Source of the DNA: Actinophytocola gossypii
GTDB taxonomy: Bacteria > Actinomycetota > Actinomycetes > Mycobacteriales > Pseudonocardiaceae
Assembly: GCF_025165815.1 (NCBI RefSeq)
Contig: NZ_JAFFZE010000015.1
Span: forward strand, 372,001-436,000
DNA length: 64,000 nt
Reading direction: 5' to 3'
The notes beneath the pieces are model-generated. The model searched no databases. It was not told the DNA's origin and saw nothing but the letters and a program-made list of their open reading frames with translations. Below, piece by piece: positions 58,451-64,000 of the stretch. A program made the translations under genes and the position numbers. Positions within the stretch are counted from its first letter, which is position 1. Each line of letters opens with the position of its first letter.

Positions 58451-60036
58451 CCACCGCACTGCGCACCGTCCATCCGGCCGCCGCTCTCGCCCGCGAGCAC
58501 CTGCGCGGGCTCGGATCCGGCATCGACCTGACCGTCGACTGGGCCGGCCCGGTCGAGTCGCCCCTGGTCGACGAGTACCTGGTGCAGGCGGCCTGCGGGA
58601 TCATGCACGTACACGGCCGGGCGCGCGGAGAGCCCGTGCCGCTCGCCGTCGACTACGCCACCGCGGTGGCCGGCGTGCTCGCCGCACAGGGCGTGCTCGC
58701 CGCGGTGTTCGGCGGAGCGCGGGCGGTCCGCACGTCGGTGGCCCAGGCCGCCCTGCTGTCCGTCGGCCAGTACGTCGTGTCGGAGCAGCCTCCCGAGATC
58801 GACGGCGACCCCCCGCCGTTCGTGTCCGCCGACGGCGTCCGGTTCGAGCTGGAAACCCTCCGAGCCGAGGACTGGCAACGGTTCTGGCGCCACGTGGGCG
58901 CCCCCGAGCCGGCGTTGCGCCGCGGCTGGGACCCGTTCGTCCGGCGGTTCGCCACCGCGGTCTGCCCCCTGCCCGCCGCCCTGCACGACACGCTCTCCCG
59001 GCAACCGTTCGCGGCCGCCGTCGCCGCGGGTCGGGCCGGCGGTGTCAGCGTCGTACCGATGGCGAACGTACCCGCGGGTCCACTGTGGGCACTGCGACCC
59101 CTGCCCGGCTCGTCCGCCCGCTGCGTGTCCCCGGACGTATCGGCGCCGCTGCGTGGACTACGGGTCGTCGAGGCCACCCGACGCGTGCAGGGACCACTCG
59201 CCGGCCACGTGCTTCGGATGCTCGGCGCGGACGTGCTGCGGATCGAACCACCAGGCGGCGACCCGGCCCGGGGGACCGCACGCTTCGCCGCCCTGAACGC
59301 GGGCAAGGCAGTCGTGGAACTCGACCTCGCCACCACCGGCGGCCGAGCGGCGGCCCGCGAGCTGGTCGCGAACGCCGACGTGTTCGTGCACAACTGGGCA
59401 CCCGGCCGCGCGGAGTCGTGGCGCCTGGACGCCACCGACCTCGCCGCCGTGCGCCCCGGCCTGGTGTACGCGGCCGCCTCCGGCTGGGGCTCGGCGATGG
59501 GGGAGGACCCGCCACTGGGTACCGACTACGTGGTTCAGGCGCACAGCGGACTGGCCGCCGCCGTACGGCCACCGGGCGAGCCACCGGCACCGTCCCTGAT
59601 GACCATCACCGACGTACTGGGCGGCCTGGTCTGCGCGCTCGGCGTGCTCACCGGCCTCACCCGCCGAACCGGCACCAGAGTGGACAGCTCGCTCCTGTCC
59701 GCCACCGGCGCGATCTCCGGACGGCGAAGGGACTTCCGTCGTCCACTCAGGACCGCCGACGGGTACGTGGCGATTCCTCGCGCCGCCACCGGACCGGCAC
59801 TCGGCGGCACCACGGCGAGTTGCCGCGAGTCCACGGAAGCAGTCGTCGGCCACTGTGTGGCGTTCTACCACATCGGCGAACACTCGCCATCCGCCGCCGA
59901 GTCGACCGACGACGTCCTGGCCCGCCTCGCCGAAGCCGGTGTGCCGGCCGTCGCCGTGACCACCGATCTCGGCATCCTCGCCACCGATCCGCGCTTCGCC
60001 GCCGCCCACCACCGGCCCCCGTGGGAGTTCTCGTGA
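58447..60036 (+). CDS. Family III (CaiB/BaiF) CoA-transferase-like protein, two-domain
   Basis: The protein has 529 residues from an ATG overlapping the previous stop. The C-terminal half (from about 238) matches family III CoA-transferases: LRGLRVVEATRRVQGPLAGH, VLRIEPPGGDPARG, ALNAGKAVVELDLATTGGRA, DVFVHNWAPGRAESWRLD, YVVQAHSGLAAAV and Asp389 in MTITDVLGG, the position of the catalytic aspartate that forms the CoA anhydride. The N-terminal half is a diverged domain without that site. The enzyme could exchange CoA between acids, or has been recruited as an acyl transferase in this pathway. Confidence 0.85.
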   Translation: MTTALRTVHPAAALAREHLRGLGSGIDLTVDWAGPVESPLVDEYLVQAACGIMHVHGRARGEPVPLAVDYATAVAGVLAAQGVLAAVFGGARAVRTSVAQAALLSVGQYVVSEQPPEIDGDPPPFVSADGVRFELETLRAEDWQRFWRHVGAPEPALRRGWDPFVRRFATAVCPLPAALHDTLSRQPFAAAVAAGRAGGVSVVPMANVPAGPLWALRPLPGSSARCVSPDVSAPLRGLRVVEATRRVQGPLAGHVLRMLGADVLRIEPPGGDPARGTARFAALNAGKAVVELDLATTGGRAAARELVANADVFVHNWAPGRAESWRLDATDLAAVRPGLVYAAASGWGSAMGEDPPLGTDYVVQAHSGLAAAVRPPGEPPAPSLMTITDVLGGLVCALGVLTGLTRRTGTRVDSSLLSATGAISGRRRDFRRPLRTADGYVAIPRAATGPALGGTTASCRESTEAVVGHCVAFYHIGEHSPSAAESTDDVLARLAEAGVPAVAVTTDLGILATDPRFAAAHHRPPWEFS

Positions 60037-61556
60037 CCCGTCCCTGGACCTCCACCGCCGGCGTCGAGATCCCCGACCTCGTCCCCGCCCGGCTGCGTCG
60101 CGAGTGGGCCGCCGCCGGCCGGTACCCCGACAAGGACCTGTACCGCCTGTTCACCGAGCACGCCGACACCCACCCCGACCGCGCCGCCGTCATCGACGAG
60201 ACCGGCACGGTCACCTACGCCGAACTCGACCGCCTCGTCATCGCCGCCGCCGAGACCATGGCGGGCGCGAACCTCGGCCCCCGCGACATCATCGGCATCC
60301 GCGTCCGCAACGGCCGGCTCGGCGCCGTCGCCGAACTCGCCGCCGCCGCGCTCGGTGCCGTCTCCATGCCCTTCCCGCCGGGTCACGGCTCCCGCGACGC
60401 CCGCAGCCTCCTGCGCCGCTCCCGCGCCACCGCCCTCGTCGGCGACCCCGGCGCCCACCCGCGAACCATCACCCTCACCCCCCACCACCCCTCCGGCGCC
60501 CGCCCCCGTCCGACGATCGACCCCGACTCCCCGGCCAGGATCCTGGTCTCCTCCGGCTCCGAGACCGAGCCGAAGATGGTCGCCTACTCGCACAACGCCT
60601 TCGCCGGCGGCCGCGCCGCCTACGTCCGCGCCCTGCACCACGACGACACGCCGATGCGCAACCTCGTGCTGGTACCCCTGTCGTCGTCGTTCGGCTCGTG
60701 CGGTGTGCCCGTGACCGTCGCGGCGCTCGGCGCGACGCTGATCACCCAACCCCGCTTCGACCCCGCCGACGCCCTCCGCCTGATCCACGAACACCGGCCG
60801 ACCCACGTCTTCGGCGTGCCGACCATGCTCGACCGCCTGGCCGCCCGGACCACCGCCCGCCCACCCGGCCTGCGTGCCCTGGTCGCCAGCGGCGCCGCCC
60901 TGCCGCCCGCCACCCGCCGCCGCTGCGCCGCCGCCTTCGGTGTCCCGGTGATCTCCGTCTACGGCTCCACCGACGGCGTCAACTGCCACGACGCCACCAC
61001 CGCCCGCCCCGACCCGGCCGTGGCGACGATCGTCGTCACCGACGCCGACGGCACCCCGCTCCCACCCGGCACTCCTGGGGAGATCCGCGCCCTCGGCCCG
61101 ATGACCCCCCTGTCCTACGTGGCGGACCCCGCCCTGAACACCCGGCACCGCACCCCCGACGGCTGGGTCCGCACCGGCGACCAGGGCATCCTCGACGAGC
61201 GAGGCGTCCTGCACGTCACCGGTCGCCTGCGCCCGACCGTCATCCGCGGCGGCCGGACCATCAGCCCCGCCGAGGTCGAGCTTGTCCTTGCGGACCACCC
61301 GGCCGTCCAGGAGGCCACCTGCGTGGCCGTCCCCGACCTCGAACTGGGGGAGCGGCTGTGTGCCTGCGTGGTGCCCCGTCCCGGCCGGCCGCACCCGACG
61401 CTGACCGATCTGACCACCTACCTCCGCCTCCGTCACGACCTGGAGCCGGCCAAACTCCCCGAACGCCTCCTGGTCCTGGACGCCCTCCCGCTCGGCCCGA
61501 CCGGAAAGGTCTGCCGCACCACCCTCACCGAGCTGGCGACCGAGGCGCCGGTGTGA
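60033..61556 (+). CDS. Adenylate-forming acyl-CoA synthetase-like enzyme (second copy) with atypical P-loop
   Basis: The protein has 507 residues from a GTG overlapping the CoA-transferase stop. The usual SGTTGxPK loop reads SGSETEPKMVAYSH, an unusual Glu-containing form. VYGSTDGVN, GWVRTGDQGIL and the catalytic Lys492 in GPTGKVCRTTL remain. The fold therefore looks intact, but ATP handling may differ. It is the last gene of the rightward operon and converges with the TetR gene, overlapping by 32 bases. It is likely an acid activator working with the CoA-transferase-like enzyme. Confidence 0.88.
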   Translation: MTRPWTSTAGVEIPDLVPARLRREWAAAGRYPDKDLYRLFTEHADTHPDRAAVIDETGTVTYAELDRLVIAAAETMAGANLGPRDIIGIRVRNGRLGAVAELAAAALGAVSMPFPPGHGSRDARSLLRRSRATALVGDPGAHPRTITLTPHHPSGARPRPTIDPDSPARILVSSGSETEPKMVAYSHNAFAGGRAAYVRALHHDDTPMRNLVLVPLSSSFGSCGVPVTVAALGATLITQPRFDPADALRLIHEHRPTHVFGVPTMLDRLAARTTARPPGLRALVASGAALPPATRRRCAAAFGVPVISVYGSTDGVNCHDATTARPDPAVATIVVTDADGTPLPPGTPGEIRALGPMTPLSYVADPALNTRHRTPDGWVRTGDQGILDERGVLHVTGRLRPTVIRGGRTISPAEVELVLADHPAVQEATCVAVPDLELGERLCACVVPRPGRPHPTLTDLTTYLRLRHDLEPAKLPERLLVLDALPLGPTGKVCRTTLTELATEAPV

Positions 61557-62097
61557 GGACGAGGTCGATCCAGGCGTCCATCGCGGCGTCGGCGGCCTCG
61601 CGGTCGCCGGTCAGGAGCAGGTCGTGCAGCAGCCCGCGCGCGACGGCGAGCCCCAACCTGGCGTGCGTCGCCGCCGTGTCGCGATCCTGCCCGGCCCGGG
61701 TCAGCAGGTCGGTCAGTGGCTCCAGCCACGGCTCGACCAGGCTCGTGCGCAGCGGCGTCGCGTGCGGCTGGCCCTGCATCGCGTGCGCGGACAGTTCGAA
61801 GAACAACGGCCCGTAACGCAGCGCCGGTCCCACCACCAGCGACCAGAACCGCCGGGCCGCCGTCCGCGGATCGGCGTCCTCGGTGGCGGTGAGGGCGGCG
61901 AAGGTGTCCCGCTGGTGGCCCTCCACGACCCGGACGACCTCGGCGAGCAGGCCCTCCCGCGTGCCGAAGTGGTAGATGAGCATGCGGTGGCTGGTGCCCA
62001 CGGCCGCCGCCAGCCCGCGCAGGCTGTGGTCGCTCACCCCGTGCCGGGCGAAGTACCCGATGACCTCTCCCAGCAGACGTTCCCGCGCACTCGACAT
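61525..62097 (-). CDS. TetR-family transcriptional regulator
   Basis: The protein has 190 residues from the ATG at 62097. The HTH is DHSLRGLAAAVGTSHRMLIY, then HFGTREGLLAEV, typical for TetR; the rest is a helical ligand domain. A perfect palindrome GTACCATATGGTAC begins directly before its start and lies between it and the divergent SRPBCC gene. Control of itself and of that gene is most likely. Regulation of the adjacent cluster is possible but not shown. The last 32 bases overlap the end of the cluster's final gene. Confidence 0.88.
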   Translation of the reverse strand: MSSARERLLGEVIGYFARHGVSDHSLRGLAAAVGTSHRMLIYHFGTREGLLAEVVRVVEGHQRDTFAALTATEDADPRTAARRFWSLVVGPALRYGPLFFELSAHAMQGQPHATPLRTSLVEPWLEPLTDLLTRAGQDRDTAATHARLGLAVARGLLHDLLLTGDREAADAAMDAWIDLVLTPAPRSPAR

Positions 62098-62111
62098 GTA
62101 CCATATGGTAC
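62098..62111. promoter_or_regulatory. Palindromic TetR operator
   Basis: GTACCATATGGTAC is a perfect 14-base palindrome immediately upstream of the TetR gene start and 22 bases before the SRPBCC gene start. Position and symmetry fit an autoregulatory operator that blocks both divergent genes. Confidence 0.7.
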
Positions 62112-62133
62112 AACTCAGGCCGAGGAGGAAACG

Positions 62134-62574
62134 ATGACCGGTGTGACCGTCGTGGTCGATGTCGACGCCCCACCCGCGACGCTCTGGACGATCCTGACGC
62201 AGCCGTCCACCTGGCCGGCGTGGACCGAGTCGATGGACACGGTCGACCTGCTCGACGGCGACCTGCGGCTCGGCGCGCGGGCGCGGATCGTCCAGCCCGG
62301 CCTGCGACCGATGGTGTGGACGGTGACGGCCTTCGAGCCGGGTCGCGCGTTCACCTGGACGGCGGAGGCCGCCGGCGTGCGCACGGCCGGCACCCACGAG
62401 GTCGAGGCACTCGACGGGGGAGCCCGCTCCCGCCTCACGCTCGGGCTGACGCAGCGCGGTGCGCTCGCGCCCCTGATCCGGCTCCTGCTCGGCCGCCGGT
62501 CCCGGCGCTACGTCGGGCTGGAGGCCGCCGGACTGAAGGCCGCGGCCGAGGACCGCGCCAGAACGTCCGTGTGA
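62134..62574 (+). CDS. SRPBCC (START-like) family protein
   Basis: The protein has 146 residues; the ATG at 62134 follows GAGGAGGAA. The opening TVVVDVDAPPATLWTILTQP, WPAWTESMDTV and the later FEPGRAFTWTAEAAG and VEALDGGARSRLTLGL match polyketide cyclase/dehydrase-type SRPBCC proteins, which bind hydrophobic ligands in a helix-grip cavity. It is under the palindromic operator shared with the TetR gene. It may bind or detoxify the TetR ligand. A catalytic role cannot be assigned. Confidence 0.8.
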   Translation: MTGVTVVVDVDAPPATLWTILTQPSTWPAWTESMDTVDLLDGDLRLGARARIVQPGLRPMVWTVTAFEPGRAFTWTAEAAGVRTAGTHEVEALDGGARSRLTLGLTQRGALAPLIRLLLGRRSRRYVGLEAAGLKAAAEDRARTSV

Positions 62575-62656
62575 TCCCGTTCCACACCCACCCAGCTGAG
62601 TGCTTCTGTTTGCTGCCACCGGTTTTGTTCGCTTTTCGAGTGACACAGATGGCCGA

Positions 62657-62685
62657 TTGACGGAGAAGAACTGGGACCATAGCGT
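62657..62685 (+). promoter_or_regulatory. Predicted sigma-70-type promoter of the sulfatase gene
   Basis: TTGACG (62657-62662) and TAGCGT (62680-62685) are separated by exactly 17 bases. It lies in an AT-richer stretch after the SRPBCC gene and about 50 bases before the sulfatase ATG. Confidence 0.6.
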
Positions 62686-62732
62686 CGTTTCGCGGGTGAC
62701 GAAGTCGGCTATGGACACCGGAGGTCGTCGGC

Positions 62733-64000
62733 ATGACGTCAGGTAGTTTGGGTCGGCGTACCGTCCTCCGCGGCGGACTCGCGACCGTCGGGCTCGGAAC
62801 CATGGCCGGCACCGCGACGGCCGAGCCGAGGCCAAGGACCAACGTCATCGTCATCCTCATCGACGACCTCGCCCGCCGGGAACTCGGCTGTTACGGCAAC
62901 ACGTTCAACGAGACCCCGAACATGGACCGCCTCGCCGCTGACGGCATCCGGTTCGACACCGGCTACGCCGCCGCCCCGGTCTGCTCCCCGACCAGGGCGA
63001 GCATCATGACCGGCCAGTACCCGGCGCGCGTGGGCATCACCGAGTACCTCGAGTCCACCGGCGACGACTTCCTGCCCACCAGCCATCGGGTCCTGCCCGA
63101 GACGCTCCGCGACGCCGGCTACCGCACCGGCCTGATCGGCAAGTGGCACCTCAGCGAGACCTACACCGGACCGCCGCGCGAACGTCCGGGAAACCCGTGG
63201 TCGCACGGTTTCACCGAGGTCATCGCGTCGGAGCAGAAGTACATCGCCAACGGCGACTACTTCCACCCGTACTTCATGCTCCCGGGCCTGCCCGCCCGGA
63301 TGGAGAACGAGTACCTCACCGACCGGCTCAACCTGGAGGCCACGGACTTCATCACCCGCGCCCACCGGGACCGGACACCGTTCTTCCTCTACCTGTCGCA
63401 CTACGCCACCCACACCGCGCTCGCCGCGCCGCAACCACTGATCGACAAGTACGTGGCCAAGCCCGGCGCCGGGCAACCGGGCCGGAACCCCGTCCTCGCC
63501 GCCATGCTGGAGGTCATCGACAACGGCGTCCGCGCGGTCCGGGACACCCTGCGCCGGCTCGACATCGCCGACGACACCGTCATCCTGTTGCTGTCCGACA
63601 ACGGCGGCGACAACGCGGTCGCGACCAGCGATCCCCTGCGCGGCAGCAAGGCGACCCTGTACGAGGGCGGCGTCCGGGTACCGATGATCGCCTACCACCC
63701 GAGGGGACGCGGCGGCCGGACCGTCCAGACCCCGTTCAGCACCGTCGACTTCCTGCCCACCCTGCTCGACACCGTCGGCGTCCGCCGACCGCCGGGGCAG
63801 CACCTCGACGGCGTCAGCTTCGCCGGCCTGCTCGCCGGCGGCGCGGCACCACGACGGCGCTCGCTGTTCTGGGTGTACCCGCACTGGCACAACCCCGGCC
63901 GCCCCAGCGCGTCCGTCCGCAGCGGCCGGTACAAACTCCTGCGCTACCTGCACGACGGCCGGTCCGAACTGTACGACCTGCATACGGACCCCGGCGAGTC
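62733..64000 (+). CDS. Tat-exported sulfatase (arylsulfatase family), 3' end cut by window edge
   Basis: About 422 residues are visible from the ATG at 62733, behind GGAGGT. The twin-arginine signal is GRRTVLRGGLATVGLGTMAG. Metal ligands are in VILIDDLARRELGCYG (Asp44, Asp45). The formylglycine motif is CSPTR with Cys84, requiring a formylglycine-generating enzyme encoded elsewhere. IGKWHLSETY, SHYATHTALAAP, LLSDNGGDN and RGSKATLYEGGVRVPMIAYH are further active-site blocks. It hydrolyses sulfate esters, probably on glycans, outside the membrane. The reading frame stays open to the last base. Confidence 0.93.
   Translation, partial: MTSGSLGRRTVLRGGLATVGLGTMAGTATAEPRPRTNVIVILIDDLARRELGCYGNTFNETPNMDRLAADGIRFDTGYAAAPVCSPTRASIMTGQYPARVGITEYLESTGDDFLPTSHRVLPETLRDAGYRTGLIGKWHLSETYTGPPRERPGNPWSHGFTEVIASEQKYIANGDYFHPYFMLPGLPARMENEYLTDRLNLEATDFITRAHRDRTPFFLYLSHYATHTALAAPQPLIDKYVAKPGAGQPGRNPVLAAMLEVIDNGVRAVRDTLRRLDIADDTVILLLSDNGGDNAVATSDPLRGSKATLYEGGVRVPMIAYHPRGRGGRTVQTPFSTVDFLPTLLDTVGVRRPPGQHLDGVSFAGLLAGGAAPRRRSLFWVYPHWHNPGRPSASVRSGRYKLLRYLHDGRSELYDLHTDPGE

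Larger units (their letters stand above)
42889..61556. other. Candidate biosynthetic gene cluster without PKS, NRPS or terpene cyclase
   Basis: Seventeen genes run in one rightward arm (42889-45024), a leftward operon (44991-50527) and a rightward operon (50779-61556). Enzyme types are nucleotide-sugar dehydrogenase, two Gfo/Idh oxidoreductases, TIM-barrel isomerase, M20 amidohydrolase, Ldh2 reductase, two DegT aminotransferases, two methyltransferases, UbiA enzyme, FAD oxidase, two acid-activating enzymes and a CoA-transferase. Nearly every junction within each operon is a few-base overlap. Housekeeping-type lexA to the left and a TetR/SRPBCC pair to the right set the likely borders; the MFS gene at 41545 may belong. 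Confidence 0.7.

Noticed and set aside
1-64000. tRNA, rRNA, insertion sequences, integrase or attachment sites
   Set aside because: No tRNA-like T-loop with matching stems, transposase motif or flanking direct repeats were seen on reading. A tool such as tRNAscan-SE would settle the RNA part.
61557-64000. SRPBCC and sulfatase genes as part of the biosynthetic cluster
   Set aside because: The SRPBCC gene has its own operator and the sulfatase its own promoter and Tat signal. Neither overlaps the operon, so they are treated as outside.

Overview
The window is high-GC DNA with dense coding, many GTG starts, Tat-exported enzymes, type VII (ESX) secretion substrates and EspG, a DasR-like operator, DivIVA and SpoOM proteins. 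Together these point to a filamentous actinomycete, most likely Pseudonocardiaceae (Amycolatopsis/Saccharothrix/Lentzea-like). That assignment is inference from gene content. I see no tRNA, rRNA, CRISPR array, insertion sequence or integrase, and no gap over 300 bases without a gene.

Left part (1-13.6 kb): a truncated TetR-like regulator, a membrane-anchored beta-propeller protein, a Tat-exported PhoD phosphatase, the HrpB helicase, a sulfotransferase, a secreted GH19 chitinase behind a DasR-type site, HtpG, and a secreted alpha-amylase with a starch-binding domain. Next to the amylase is a LacI-family gene, and matching CTTGC/GCAAG operators lie at both genes. A DivIVA-domain gene follows. 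At 13.8-19.5 kb lies a six-gene operon of ESX substrates, a PPE-like protein and an EspG chaperone, without any of the membrane core (EccB/C/D/E, MycP).

Middle part (19.6-42.7 kb): an APH(6)-like kinase divergent from a double-HTH MerR regulator; small membrane proteins; a stand-alone LigD polymerase domain; a SpoOM protein; a large LuxR-type ATPase regulator; and a tandem pair of large secreted proteins. The first of the pair is an S8 protease with Kelch and carboxypeptidase-regulatory-like domains. The second is its paralogue without the protease. After these come a GH29 alpha-L-fucosidase, a DUF1360 protein, an SDR, a cutinase-like hydrolase, a TrmB/LuxR-like regulator, LexA, an AraC regulator and an MFS exporter.

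Right part (42.9-61.6 kb): what looks like a compact biosynthetic gene cluster with no PKS, NRPS, carrier protein or terpene cyclase. A nucleotide-sugar dehydrogenase and an EF-hand protein are followed by two divergent operons whose genes nearly all overlap by a few bases. The leftward operon encodes two Gfo/Idh/MocA oxidoreductases, a TIM-barrel isomerase, an M20 amidohydrolase, an Ldh2-type dehydrogenase and a small conserved protein. The rightward operon encodes two DegT aminotransferases, two methyltransferases, a UbiA-type membrane transferase, a FAD amine-oxidase-like enzyme, two adenylate-forming enzymes and a family III CoA-transferase. The enzyme set suggests an amino-sugar or aminocyclitol core that is methylated, prenylated (or otherwise modified by UbiA) and acylated. 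The product cannot be named from the sequence. This cluster is the best candidate for an undescribed system. The window ends with a TetR gene and its palindromic operator, an SRPBCC protein and the start of a Tat-exported sulfatase.
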